Assembly (NCBI GenBank): GCA_037893245.1
Contig: JBAIAA010000409.1
Span: 1,603,001 to 1,667,000, forward strand
Reading direction: 5' to 3'
DNA length: 64,000 nucleotides
Source: Crossaster papposus
Lineage: Eukaryota > Echinodermata > Asteroidea > Velatida > Solasteridae
Within the stretch, counting starts at the first letter, position 1, and each line of letters starts with the position of its first letter. This document shows, in pieces, positions 21,887 to 32,530 of this stretch. The notes below the pieces were generated by a model, which saw only the letters and a program-made list of their open reading frames with translations, made no database searches and was not told the DNA's origin. The position numbers and the translations under genes are program-made.

Positions 21887-22430
21887 CAACTCGGTAATCA
21901 TCAGTGACAGTTTATGTACAATAATTAAACTTTCATATTGGCACAAAAATGCAGTTATGATAAATGTTTGTATGTTTTGTGGCTGTTTTCGTTTTTTCAT
22001 TTTTTTTTCTCGGTTTTGTTTTTTAAGCTTTTTTATATGTAGCCGACAAGCTGTACCATTTTCCAAAATTAGTGTACTTTAGGAAGTGCATAAATTAAAA
22101 CAAGTATCTCTTTAATGTGGTTAACCTGCAGGCATACTTAAACAAAAGTGTCAAAATCTGCTAAGTAAATGTGTTGGGTACAAAAGTTGAGTACTTTCTT
22201 ACCCAATTATAGGTTAAGTGGAGATTCGACCAGTACCCTTCGAAAGGTAACTTTGACCTTTTGATTGTGCAAAATACTGAAGTTGTAAGCAACGTTAGTA
22301 CAGTGTAAGAAAGAACATTTGCCTAGCTACTAGATAAAGTTGACCTTGCAGCGTACAACAAAATAGGTATATATTGCCTCGAAATGGGTACATTCTGTCC
22401 ATCTGTTGCCTTTTTCGAAAAGACATCAAC
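21887..22430. other. Non-coding stretch
   Basis: AT-rich, with no recognised repeat or gene. Confidence 0.4.
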
Positions 22431-22432
22431 AT

Positions 22433-22506
22433 TCAAGATGGCGGACCGTGGAGATGCGAACGTGCTGCGAATAGTGGGATTCAAAATAGCCGATTCTTCA
22501 ATTTGA
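22433..22506 (+). promoter_or_regulatory. CAAGATGGCGG initiator-like motif with short frame
   Basis: TTCAAGATGGCGGACC matches the YY1-type AAGATGGCGG element that often overlaps the start codon in animal promoters. The ATG at 22438 opens only 22 codons (MADRGDAN...) before TGA at 22504. A GTATGT donor-like sequence begins at 22508, just after the stop. It could be a first exon whose frame I misjudge, an upstream frame, or chance. Immediate surroundings are moderately GC-rich. Confidence 0.3.
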
Positions 22507-22509
22507 AGT

Positions 22510-23456
22510 ATGTTTGTTATATTTGGGATAAAATAAGATTGATAATTGGATTGCAGTGTCACGTTGGAAACAACGTTGTTGCGTACATGTCATGCATGTG
22601 CGTGCGTTGTAACATTAAAAATGTTCAAACTGCAGTTATTTGGCCTGAACGATATCACTCCGTATCAACAGAGTATCAAGCTGGCGTGGGTCAGGGGGGG
22701 GGGGGGAGAAGACTGGTAATTAAATACGGTGAAACGTCGACAGCAATCCCCCGGCCAGTTTAAACATGGAGCTATATACTTCATGGTTTGAGTAACTTCA
22801 ATATTGCATGTATAAACTAAGGAGAATTGTTCAACTTACATATTGCATTTCCCTTTTATTTTTCTTTCGCAAAAATGTCAGCGACACCGGGTATTCAAAC
22901 CATGATGACGAGACCATAAAAGATTGGATTTCGAGGGATGGATAAAGGATTTAATTCAAGAATTAATTAAAAAAATCATCACTAGCACATTATTCAGTTG
23001 CTGTTGTTATAGAAGAACACTCAATTTGTTATTTATAGTATTCTGTATAGTTTGATTACAAGAGACAAAGTTCTAGCTGTGTTGCACACAAGGCTACAAC
23101 TTGAAAAATTATATTTTTTTTGTTTTGTAGAATCTGTTTTATGGGAAGTTAAATCTAATGTTGTGGCCATGGTAAATTGAATCAACACACAACATAAAAC
23201 CCCCAAAAATATGTCAAGATACAAAAAGGTAGGTTCAACTTCAAGTCAATGTACATGTATATGATTCGCAAATTAGCGGTTGTTTTAATGTTTTATTTCC
23301 CTCAATTGGTCGTAATTTTGTAACAGTTTGCTGTTCTATTAAAATAATTGGATTAATTCAAGGTTTGTACCTACAAAATGTATGTGGAAAATATCTAAAC
23401 ATAATACTGGTAGGTTATTTGCATTGATGATTGTTTGAGTTGTAGTGAGTGTTAGG
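22510..23456. other. Non-coding stretch
   Basis: Includes a G-run near 22695-22708. No protein family recognised in any frame. Confidence 0.45.
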
Positions 23457-23704
23457 ATTGTGCCTTTAAAAGCATGACATTTGGTATGTCATGAGAAAGA
23501 TATTTGGCCATAGGACCACCACAGATTTATTCTTTGAATATAAGCAATAACAAGCACAATTTTCAAAATGGCTGCCATTGCTTGTTATTCAACCTATATT
23601 TACCTATAAAGACACATTTGTGATGGCCCTAGAGCCAAATATATGTTCAATGACATACTCCGATTGTGTGCCAATTGTCATGCTTGTATCATAAAAGGCA
23701 CAAT
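23457..23704. mobile_element. Foldback element, about 248 bp
   Basis: ATTGTGCCTTTAAAAGCATGAC on the left is complementary to the right-hand GTCATGCTTGTATCATAAAAGGCACAAT with a small offset. Pairing continues inward through GGTATGTCAT, ATATTTGGC and the TAACAAGCA/TGCTTGTTA arms around CAAAATGGCTGCC. The whole segment can fold into one imperfect hairpin. Confidence 0.7.
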
Positions 23705-23790
23705 TCCCCCAAATATTTCCCTATCTGCCCCACTATGTGTGAGGGCATTCAGACCTAAATTATCCAGGCATTACAAACCTATTTAGTTAA

Positions 23791-24004
23791 AGGGATCGTA
23801 TACGTTTGGTAATTACTCCAAAAATTAATGGCAATAAAAACTTACTTGGCAAGAAGTACAGCAGCTTTGGATAGTATAATGCATTTTTATAGAAAATTTT
23901 CACTTTTCGCTACCACCTATTGAAATGAAATCTTTACAGGTTAGTTTTATCTATAACTATAGGATTAGAACAAACAATGGGTTCCAATTACGTATACGAT
24001 CCCT
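23791..24004 (+). repeat. MITE family B, short form, TTAA both sides
   Basis: AGGGATCGTATACGTTTGG at the left and CGTATACGATCCCT at the right, flanked by TTAA at 23787-23790 and 24005-24008. At 214 bp it is shorter than the 368-bp copy at 7651, so the family has internal deletion variants. Confidence 0.85.
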
Positions 24005-24008
24005 TTAA

Positions 24009-24665
24009 ATATGCTCACAAATGAATGTAAACTTAAATTAAGTATATGATACAAATTTTTATTTTTATTTAATAATTGTCAATTAAAATAAACAAAATGA
24101 ATGAAGAAGGTGGAAGTATTCGTGTTCATGTCACTGGAGTATGCTGTAAAAAATTGTTTTGATTAAATTGACACAACTGTTGGGGGAAAGTGCTTAATAG
24201 CAGAGTAAAAAGCAGGACAAGTACACAGGTGTTGTGTGACATTAAACCAACTGGGTATAAAAGGGTAGTCGTTTATTGGGCATAACTTTTACGCAACGAA
24301 ATTGGGTAATAAACTTGACGTTGCTTTGGGGTAAACGTTTTACGCAGAAGTTGGGTAAATGTTGACACAACCCCTGTTGCGTAGCGTTTTACCACGCAAA
24401 CGACCATGTTCCCTTTTTTACCACCACAAAGAGTAAGGTTTTACGCAACGATGGGTATATCTATTTTTAGAGTGATCTGTAGCTCATGGGAAATTACGAG
24501 CTCGACCGTTAAAGGTTTTGATTGTACATTTCACTGAAGAAACAAATCCTTGAAAAGGCACATGTACCTGAAACTAAATATTTTTACCTAGCAGTTTTTA
24601 GGATGATGGATTTTGTGTGTGTGTGGATGCTGCTTTTTGCCTTGGGGAAATTACTGTAATTATGC
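24009..24665. other. Non-coding stretch, possible MITE at about 24225-24475
   Basis: The segment 24225-24475 repeats TTTTACGCAACGA and TTACCCAA/TTGGGTAA words on both strands and ends in TTTTTAGAGTG, like the terminus of the element at 45738-45965. This suggests a decayed inverted-repeat element. No gene. Confidence 0.35.
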
Positions 24666-24674
24666 TTCAATACA

Positions 24675-24800
24675 AAACTAAAGGGACCTTGTAGAAGCAG
24701 TTCTGTTCTCGCCTTCCACCGCTGTGACCTGGGTTTGAATCCTGACTGGGCCAATATGTGGATTGGGTTTTCAGTCCCTGTCTGATTCCGTGGGTTAACC
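24675..24800 (+). repeat. tRNA-like SINE fragment
   Basis: CTGGGTTTGAATCCTG is box-B-like and follows a CGCCTTCCACCGCTGTGA segment in tRNA-like spacing. Downstream TTCAGTCCCTGTCTG is a SINE-like body. Too degenerate for a tRNA gene. Confidence 0.4.
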
Positions 24801-24842
24801 TCAGTGTATTCTTCTAAACTGTACTGTACCTTCTTCTCCATT

Positions 24843-25287
24843 TTTGTTCGGGGTCCGCTCAGGTTAATTAATCCGAAAGTACACTGGAGTTTGGTAGTCC
24901 GAATTTATTCTACTTATTTTATTTATTTCTTATTTACCCTGGGAAAACCTTTCAGTGGATCACTGTTTTTCAAAGGTGCCCAGCAATTACAAACATTTGG
25001 AAGTATAAAAGTAAAAATATAAAGAGTAAAAACATTAATTAAAACTAGAAATATAAACAATAAAACATTAGTTAAAACAAATCTTTAAAACAGTTAATGA
25101 ACCTTCGGACTAATGAACCTTCGGACTAACAAACCTTCAGACTATCAATCTTTCGGATAATTTAACCCTTATTCTATTTTCAGACTAATGAACCCTTCGG
25201 ACTATCGAACCTTCGGACTATCGAACTTTCGGACTATCGTACCTTCGGACTAACGGACCTTCGTACTATCGAGCAGCCCCTGTTTCT
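24843..25287. repeat. TTCGGACTA tandem repeats
   Basis: From about 25095 the unit TTCGGACTAATGAACC (and TTCGGACTATCGAACC) repeats about ten times with drift, ending CGAGCAGCCCCTG. The segment begins at 24843 with inverted TCCGAA words (GGTTAATTAATCCGAAAG, TAGTCCGAA). It could be the eroded termini of a DNA transposon or simply a minisatellite. Confidence 0.6.
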
Positions 25288-25289
25288 TC

Positions 25290-25865
25290 AGGCTTTCCAG
25301 CTACAGTGGTCTGTTGTGTTTTTGAGGAATCCTTGGTTTTATTTTATAACCAAATTAATAATAGGGAAGTTGTTTATTGCCAATGATTAATGCCCAGTGG
25401 AGATTGGAGAGCTTCAGCAAATATTTTCAAAGCAAAACATGAATTCATTCAAGACAGTCATTTAACAAAATTGCTTCTTCTTACATAGTCAGATCTATTT
25501 CCTATACACATCAATAATGCAGGATTTCACAGTACACGCACTAAACAAAATTCACAGGAATAATTGACAGCATTATCAATCAAACAAGTTGCCCAATCCA
25601 CGCGTGGTGAGACAATAGTTATGGTTTATGAAGTGTAACACATTCCTACTGCATGTAAACAATATGTCTCGGAAAATAAATTTCTCTGAACAGGAGTGAC
25701 TGCCCTACCGGTAGGCCTACTCACGATCTATAAACAACTAATGAAGCGATAAATCCATCTAGACAGCTATATTCAATTATTCAGAATATGCTACTAAAAT
25801 ATAGATGAGACATGTACATGATGTTCACACTTAAAAACGAAAACTGAAGAAAACTGAAAAAATCT
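25290..25865. other. Non-coding stretch
   Basis: AT-rich. Contains the palindromic word ACCGGTAGGCCTACT near 25706. No gene or repeat family placed. Confidence 0.4.
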
Positions 25866-25867
25866 AA

Positions 25868-26200
25868 ACACTTGAGGCCAAAACTATACCAATAATGAAT
25901 GGAGAATCTATCTAGAAGATAAAATGATGTCAAGATATTTTGATTTAGGCTATAGTACTAGTTTTAGTTGCAGATCCTATTTTGTGAAGTTAAGTCAGTG
26001 GTCGCAGGTGCGATTTAGTTAATTATCGATGTGAAAGGACCCCCTGAAGTGACTGTGCTTCACAAAACAAGGACTGGCGTTAAAACTACTGGCCCAAATC
26101 GAAATATCTAGGTATCATTTTTCTTCTAGAAAGTGTTGGCCTCAGGGTGGGAGTGGAAGTATGATGCTTGTCCGTTTATGTTTTGTGTTCTTCTTAAAAC
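25868..26200. repeat. MITE family C, complete foldback copy
   Basis: TGAGGCCAAAACTA on the left pairs with GTGTTGGCCTCAG on the right, and ATCTATCTAGAAGAT.. ATGATGTCAAGAT pairs with ATCTAGGTATCATTTTTCTTCTAGA. The centre CCTATTTTGTGAAGTTAAG is shared with 29832-30067, and the right arm with 55185-55368. Confidence 0.7.
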
Positions 26201-27049
26201 AGGTAAATTGTGTGCATTTGTAAATGATCATTGATGACCTTTGGCTCGGTTTCATTAACAGTGGCCATCCCCCAAACCCGATCATTATCACGCATTGTTA
26301 TACCTCTGTCTTAGATACTGTATTTGTATTGGTCTAGGTCACATGTCCACATGGCACACTTCGCGTGATATCAGATGTGTGTGATATCCGTGTGTAAGTG
26401 TGATATCACACGGCTGCTGTCTGTAAGCTCACTGAGCCCGTGAACCTCGCGGGGACGCATAACACCCTGGGCTTCGCCTCGGGTGCTATGCGTCCCCGGG
26501 CGTTAACAACGCCATATCCCCCACTGTTATATCCTCACACTGTTATTCTCGGGTAAATAGTAGGTAGATTAGACAAAGCACGTGTTGTATCGTGTGCTTA
26601 ATCATAATGTAATTTGATTGGCCTAGAACAGACACGTGTCCAGTCTATAAAAGGCATGGCAAACTCCCAGCCTGATATCACATGTGTGTTCAGAATCAGA
26701 TGTCAGCTGAGCTGTATCGTTGGTACCCACATAATTTGTACCAACAGTGGGAACAGCGAACTGGCAGATGACTCAGCTCTGTGAAACGCGTGATTTGTAC
26801 AAATTAATTTGACATGAACTTTAGCACTGTGATGAAGGATGTGAAATTGTTGACACCCGCAGGAACGCATGTATACACCTAGTCCGAGTAACTTGGACCC
26901 AAATATCACTTTTTTGCAACATTTGGACATGGTCGGGTGATATTAGGGTCCAAGCAAAAGCCCTTTGGATCGCTGTACGAAATGCCTGCACATCGATCCC
27001 TCATGACCTCCCACACTTATCCTCCAAAATGTCACGGAAAACGGCCACT
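26201..27049. other. Non-coding stretch with a GC hairpin at 26451-26497
   Basis: GGGGACGCATAACACCC (26451-26467) pairs with GGGTGCTATGCGTCCCC (26481-26497) around a 13-nt loop. GTGATATCACACGG-like palindromes lie just upstream near 26360-26410. No protein-coding signal. Confidence 0.6.
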
Positions 27050-27050
27050 T

Positions 27051-27227
27051 ACACTATCGGTGTGTTCTTACCTTTCAAAAAAGTGAGAAAATCAGGCCTC
27101 AAAATGTTGAGCAATGTTCACCGATTCAAGTGCAAATAGCCAATGTTTGAATGGACCAAACATTGCTCCACGTTTTGAGGCCCGATTTTCTCACTTTTTT
27201 AAAAGGTAAGAACACACCGATAGTGTT
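27051..27227. mobile_element. Inverted-repeat element with arms of about 70 bp
   Basis: ACACTATCGGTGTGTTCTTACC at 27051 is the complement of GGTAAGAACACACCGATAGTGT ending at 27227. Complementarity continues through AAAAAAGTGAGAAAATC, GGCCTCAAAA and GCAATGTT. A loop of about 40 bp separates the arms. Palindromic non-autonomous element or hairpin. Confidence 0.8.
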
Positions 27228-28343
27228 AGGCCAAATTGAAAAAAAAAGGAAAAAAAAAAGGGCCTCCTCCTTCCTCTTTAAAAAAGGGCATGACGCTAAA
27301 CATGTTTTTTATTTGGCCTGTGAGTGTTTTCCTTGATCCTTTTCGAACACCGGCAGCCTTGGAACGGGTGCCGGCAAGGACCCTAAGCAGACAGTGACAA
27401 GGACGGATTTTTTTAATAACGTAATTAGGGTAGATTAAAGGCCAAAAATGACTAAATTAACGTAAAGGCGCTATTGAGGGCGATATTCCTTTCACGCGTA
27501 GTATTAAACTTGCAAAAGTGCTTCGATCGCTGTAATCTGGCACATTTTCAACGGGGACTGCACTATATTCATATTTTTATATGACTGATATACCCTAGGA
27601 TAACCCTCTTCAATTTGTCTATATGTAACCCAAACCCGTGTTATCTATAGCGTTCTTCATCCAAGAGGGAAAAGCTTGTGTGGACTTGGCTAAGTCCACA
27701 GAAGATTTCAGGTTTGTGTAAAATGTGGACATCTTTTGTTACACACAAGAATGGCAAGGTTCGTACACCTTTCCATGTTTGGTTGTAGTTTATTTTTGTC
27801 TGTTACAATGTCAGACCTACGCAGACCAGAAGCCACTTTGGCCTATTTGTTCTACGTACCTGATGCCTAGAAAAAGTATGTATACATACTTTTTACACTT
27901 CTAAAGTATAGAAACGTTTTCTTTATTGGCTCCGTGCACCGTTGTGTGAGGGTGCTGTTCATCTATAGCAATCGTATTTCTAATGGGCAGTACGTCGCTG
28001 GTATTACGCATTGCGCTTCTCATTCATGTAATGCTCGTATACCAGTGAGACTGCTTTGTCTGTTCGCCGACTCATGTATTTGCATTTTCACTAAGACACC
28101 AGATACGTAATTACTAATTAATTCCTCATGACTGTATACAGCAGCCTTTGCCCATTATCTACACTGCACAATGGACACCGGTGTGCAGCTGTCACATAGG
28201 CCGTGTGTTATGGCATAGCACATCTAACAATAGCCTTCCGGATGGATTAGCAGGCCGTGGCCATAGCTGTTCTCCGACGTCAAGGGTTTAAATGAGGAAT
28301 ACACTTAACACTAACCTGTGTAGCGGTTTGCTCAGTCAACTCG
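27228..28343. other. Non-coding stretch with a dispersed repeat at 27330-27530
   Basis: Bases 27330-27530 share GAACACCGGC, AGGGTAGATTAAA, ATGACTAAATTAACGT-like and GAGGGCG words with 60215-60370. A 24-bp perfect palindrome, arms AAAAAGTATGTA and complement, lies at 27871-27894. No gene. Confidence 0.5.
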
Positions 28344-28410
28344 CCGATAGCCTTGTTGGTAGAGAGGTGAGCTATGAATCGAAAGGTCTGTGGTTCCAAT
28401 CCGGCTATCG
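28344..28410 (+). repeat. tRNA-like sequence (SINE head or tRNA pseudogene)
   Basis: CGATAGCC at 28344 pairs perfectly with GGCTATCG at 28403-28410, as in an acceptor stem. TTGTTGGTAGAG is box-A-like and GGTTCCAATCC is box-B-like. The D and anticodon arms do not fold convincingly and no CCA-adjacent discriminator can be judged, so I do not call a functional tRNA. Confidence 0.45.
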
Positions 28411-28618
28411 TTAACGTTTATCTTTTTCTTCGCAAATTTACATTTTGGATTATTTTAACAATAGAGCAAGGCTGAAGGGAAAACCGGGTTTGGCTACCTA
28501 ATGACCTAAAAAAAAATACTAGAACCGCTGAACTAGATAGTTTATAGTGACTTTCTTTAATTTAAGTCAGTTAAAATGGCTTCGATATTGACTCCTAAAC
28601 TCTCCCTTTCTTTCCGTC

Positions 28619-28639
28619 GGGGGGGGGGGGGGGGGGGGG
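28619..28639 (+). repeat. Poly-G run, 21 nt
   Basis: Homopolymer G tract following TTTCCGTC. Same length as the run at 13101-13121. Confidence 0.9.
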
Positions 28640-29107
28640 CGGTACTTGTGCAAGGAGCCCATGGGAAATGCTGCAGACATTATGGGCAAATTATCATTGC
28701 AATAAGAGCTCCTTCAATGGAGAAACCAATTTGCACACTACACACACAGCAACTGCCCCTGTGACGGTATTATCTAAAATACAGCTACCACAATGTTTTC
28801 CCCAACGTATAGGAGATGGGCCATCGTTATAACACTACTTGCCAGGATTGGTCTCTATCCGCTTGTTGCAGTATTTGCACTTCTAACTTTTGATTAATTT
28901 CAGTTTGACGAATAGGCAATGAAGTATTGATTTATACCTGGCCGGCCAAGCTCAATATACATCAACTTGGCACGACATAACCAGTATTGAGATCAGTGGA
29001 TGAATCTAGAGAAACAGGGTCAGCTGACACCTACCAATTTCTGCTCAAAATGACATCACACGTAATGCTAATAATGTTCACATGACGTTGGTTCGGAGAT
29101 GGCTCTG
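28640..29107. other. Non-coding stretch
   Basis: No gene, repeat family or regulatory motif recognised. Confidence 0.4.
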
Positions 29108-29111
29108 TTAA

Positions 29112-29498
29112 AGGGATCGTATACAATTGGTAATTGTAACCCACTGTTTGTTTCAATCCTATATAGTTATAGATATATACCATAAAACTAACCTGTACAA
29201 ATATCATTTCAAAAGGTAGTAGCGATTTTAAGATATTGCCGAAAATCTGGAGCGGTTATGTCCACGCAGGAAGAATAATCTGCATTGGAATACACAATCT
29301 GAGAAACGTTACTACCGTAACGCTTCTTAGATTCAAAGTTTTGGGGATCAAAAGTGATATCTTGATTCATAACCGCAGTACTTCGAAGTGAAAAGTTTCT
29401 AAAAATGCATTATACTATCCAAAGCTGCTGTACTTCTTACTAAGTAAGTTTTTATTGACATTAATATTTGGAGTAATTACCAAACGTATACAATCCCT
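29112..29498 (+). repeat. MITE family B, abutting a family A copy
   Basis: AGGGATCGTATACAATTGG at the left and CGTATACAATCCCT at the right. TTAA at 29108-29111 and 29499-29502. The right TTAA is also the left TTAA of the family A element that begins at 29503, so the two elements share one target tetranucleotide. Confidence 0.88.
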
Positions 29499-29502
29499 TT
29501 AA

Positions 29503-29808
29503 AGGTATGATACACCATCGGTATTTTATAGTAAATATTGTTTAACTGACCGAAGTCCGAAGTTATACAATCATGGATGCTGAGAAAAGCAAGAAAAACG
29601 GCGTTCGTTTTCAACCGGCGTCGGGCAGTGGTTCTTATGTTGTTCTTAGGTTTTTTTTGCAATCGCCGATTTTTGAATAATTACAGGATATGTAGCGCAA
29701 TCATTTTGCTGGATGCCTACAATTGTTATTTACCTTTAAATAAGTAAGATATTTCTTAATAATTCCGTAGTATATTTGTTTGATATCTGCAAATGGTGTA
29801 TCCTACCT
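29503..29808 (+). repeat. MITE family A, TTAA both sides
   Basis: AGGTATGATACACCATCGG to GGTGTATCCTACCT, with TTAA at 29499-29502 and 29809-29812. The left third is shortened relative to 10022-10349. It contains ATCATGGATGCTGAGAAAAG and TTTTGCTGGATGCC. Confidence 0.87.
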
Positions 29809-29831
29809 TTAACAACGTATAATACTCAGAC

Positions 29832-30067
29832 TAGGGTGGTCCATAACAAAACGGACAAACATACTTCCACTAACCTAAGGCCAAAACTACCTAAACCAAA
29901 GGATGGAAAATCTTTCTAGAAGAAATATGATACCAAGATTTCTCGATTTAAGCTAGTAGTTTTAGCTCCAGACCCTATTTTGTGAAGTGAAGTCAGTGGT
30001 CCTTTCGCACCGAGAAATATGTGGGCGCGGTTAGTTATTTATCGGTGCGAAATGACCCCTGATATAG
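29832..30067 (+). repeat. MITE family C, partial
   Basis: TGGTCCATAACAAAACGGAC, CTAAGGCCAAAACTACC and CCTATTTTGTGAAGTGAAG match family C at 25868-26200 and, reversed, 55185-55368. CGCACCGAG and CGGTGCGAAATG form an internal inverted pair. Confidence 0.65.
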
Positions 30068-30142
30068 ACAATGTTCACAAACCCAGTTCTATGTATGTAC
30101 CTTGAAAAAAGGCTTTTGAAATTTCAAAGTTGACTCACTCAC

Positions 30143-30343
30143 CTATAGGTGCAACATTGGAGTAGACGAATCTCAATCTATTATACTGACTGACAGGCCC
30201 ATGCCAATGAACATAGACGGTGTCCTGGGTTGATAAGACATCTGTGACATTCGTGCTGTTTCCTTGTACCCGAAGGAGAAGGGGTGCTAGGGACGTGCTG
30301 CCGTCACGAACCTCCAAACTTCCTGACGGATTAATGCTAACAG
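30143..30343 (-). CDS. CUB domain exon, C-terminal half
   Basis: 201 nt between acceptor TTTTTTTCAG and donor ATAG|GTGAGT. The exon is phase 1 at both ends and has no internal stop. The product contains SGSLEVRDGSTSLAPLL, the conserved CUB segment L-x-[VI]-x-DG followed by APLL. It continues through DVLSTQDTVYVHW and NRLRFVYSNV, the closing strands of the CUB sandwich. Two N-glycosylation motifs (NST, NVT) fit an extracellular protein. The cysteine pair usual in this half is absent. Joined to the exon at 41826-41960 it would complete one CUB domain of normal length. The upstream ATG-containing extension to 30392 is intron. Confidence 0.75.
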
Positions 30344-30423
30344 CTGAAAAAAAGGTCAGTTTTGAAAAAATGATTAGAATTGTATTTAACATGATTAATA
30401 TAATTTTATATTAATAAATACCT

Positions 30424-30540
30424 AAGACAGTTTACCTATTCATATTGCGAGAGCCTGATACGTGGGTATGTTTTAACGGCCGAAAAATACCCAGTTTTAA
30501 ACACTTCTGCCGATGTCACATGGAATTTGAACGCCTAAAC
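30424..30540 (+). repeat. Dispersed repeat, copy 3 of 3, fragment
   Basis: Carries GTTTTAACGGCCG and CAGTTTTAAACAC as in 1565-1925 and 9590-9900. Confidence 0.5.
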
Positions 30541-30543
30541 TCT

Positions 30544-30760
30544 GGGGCCAATTTCATAGAGCTGCTAAAGCAAATTGTTTTGCTCAAGCACAACAACCCT
30601 TGCTTAATAAATCAAAAGCCAAAATTACATGCGATTGTTTTGCTAAGCTAACAATAGCCAAGTAGCAATCACAAATAATATACATCACATGGAGTTGTGA
30701 CTAGTAAGCTGGTTTTAATAAGCAGTTTTTATGCTTAAGCAGCTCTATGAAATTGGCCCC
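30544..30760. repeat. MITE family D
   Basis: Inverted ends GGGGCCAATTTCATAGAGCT and the exact complement of AGCTCTATGAAATTGGCCCC. Inner AAGCA/TGCTT words are also inverted. Related copies at 44044-44277 and, more distantly, 32531-33164. Confidence 0.85.
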
Positions 30761-30964
30761 ATGTCCCAATACTCAAATTTAGTCATTTTCACCATAGTCC
30801 TTAATTCACGCTGTACGGGCAGCTTGATCACGCGAGCAAAGATAAACGTAGCTATAGATGGGGGTTTAACAAAATATGAAGTGTAATTGTTAAACAAAAC
30901 CTTTAGAAACTTATATTTTTGAATTGTTTTGATTTGTTTTAGCGAAAGGTATGGAATAAATATG

Positions 30965-31200
30965 TAATGTATGTGGTGAAAAAAAAAACCAAGCTGGGCT
31001 GGAACAGATTGTCTGCTCTCCGCGGAAAAACCACTGGCCGGTGAACCAAGAGCCTGGTTTAGTTTTGAGAACCACGGCTGGTGGGGCCAGAATGGAGCTA
31101 TGAGGAGGGGGACCTTGCAGTCCTCCTGCTCTAGTTTGGTCAGTACCCAAGAGATGAGGGAGGACGGGGGAAGGCATTTGGATCTGGATCGATACTGCAA
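30965..31200 (-). pseudogene. DIRS-like pol fragment
   Basis: The minus-strand frame reads PPSSLISWVLTKLEQEDCK followed by APFWPHQPWFSKL, the segment after RNase H in DIRS-type elements; the equivalent segment occurs in the 50.5-53.8 kb element. It is cut off near 30965 and carries a frame change near 31040-31080. A decayed fragment. Confidence 0.6.
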
Positions 31201-31255
31201 ACAGTCTCCCGTCTATATGGAATGTACAGGTTGCAGGTGTGTGCGGCTGGTGGCA

Positions 31256-32140
31256 CTAATTTAAGCTTTGGGTTTTTTTCCTGAACAAGTCTAATTTCAG
31301 TAGACTTTCCTTAAATGTGCTCAGCAAAAGGGCCTCTCTTATAGATGCTGGGAGGAGGTTCAAGTCTGCTGTAGTTCTTGGTAGGAACGAGTACTTGCGA
31401 CTGCCCTTGTTTTCCATGCAGGTTGTCGCATAAATGATAGTGATCCTGTTGTTAGTTTCTACACCCATCGTGCTTGGAATATGATGAAGATGATCAGAAT
31501 GTATTGCAGCATGTGATGTATTGATTTGTATTGCAAAAACAGACGTGCGATCATTCTGCGTTCCTCAAGATATCATAGATGAAACACTATCGGTCTTGGT
31601 GTATTGGTTTGCTCAATACAAATATAGCGGATCTACGTTGGAATGCCTCAAGTACTCAAGAGATGAGTATTTTTGTTATGAGATGAATTCCAGATACTGG
31701 CACAATATTCTAAGCGTGGGAGGAGGTATTTGTTACGAAGGCTGCTTCAATAACCTATGGAGAACAGCTGTAGAGATTTATACAGACGAGACCTACATCT
31801 GATTCCCCTTAGTAGATACTTTACTGATGTGCTGAGTCAAGTTACTATTTATGTGAACACTTAGTAAGTATGGGATGAGACGTTTTCCAGAACATAGTCG
31901 TTCAGCGAGTAACTATTCTTGAGGGGTGATTTCCTTTGTGTAATGTGTATACAATAGCATCTGGAAGCATATTAAACTCCGTCTGCCATTTTGATGCCCA
32001 GTTATGTAATATGTTAATACCCTTCTGAAGTTCTGTATACTCTCGGAAGGCAAGCAGCCCGTCCCACCAAATCATCAGTTGCATCTGTCTGCCACTATAG
32101 CAGACGAATGACGTAGACTCCCCAGGTTCAAAACCCAAAC
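31256..32140 (-). pseudogene. Decayed LINE reverse transcriptase, C-terminal part
   Basis: Read on the minus strand from 32140 down: ELQKGINILHNWASKWQTEFN (post-palm RT region), then LEYCASIWNSS near 31720, then SFLPRTTADLNLLPASIREA near 31380. These three motifs occur in this order at the end of jockey/CR1-like LINE ORF2 proteins. Stops and frame changes lie between them. The plus-strand frame at 31521-31802 is its antisense shadow. Confidence 0.65.
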
Positions 32141-32149
32141 ATATAACTG

Positions 32150-32530
32150 AGAAGCTATAACTAAGATTGATCCGAAGTTGAACTTAATGTTGTGTATTGG
32201 TAAAAATGGTTCCCATATGACAAGTTTGTGTCACTTTATAATTTTAAAGGAGCACTTTGTTTCCTTCAGCAAGAAGATGCCAGTCGAGACTCACAGTTGA
32301 AAAGGGGGACGCATCAAACGTGCGATCAGTAATTCAACTCAATAGGCCTAAAGTTCTACAATAGAACTATAATGCGTCTTTGCCATTTTTGAAAAGACAG
32401 TTTTCCATTGTCATAAGATTTACAGTGCAAGTTATTGCAGGTGTTGAAATAACTATTCAACTTAAAACTTGTATATGGGGTCCATTCTGTGTGTTGCATG
32501 GCAAAACTATGTAGTCATATGTAGTAACCT
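32150..32530. other. Non-coding stretch
   Basis: No gene or repeat family recognised. Confidence 0.4.

Noticed and set aside
31521..31802. 93-codon plus-strand frame
   Set aside because: Antisense of a decayed LINE reverse transcriptase that has recognisable motifs on the minus strand.
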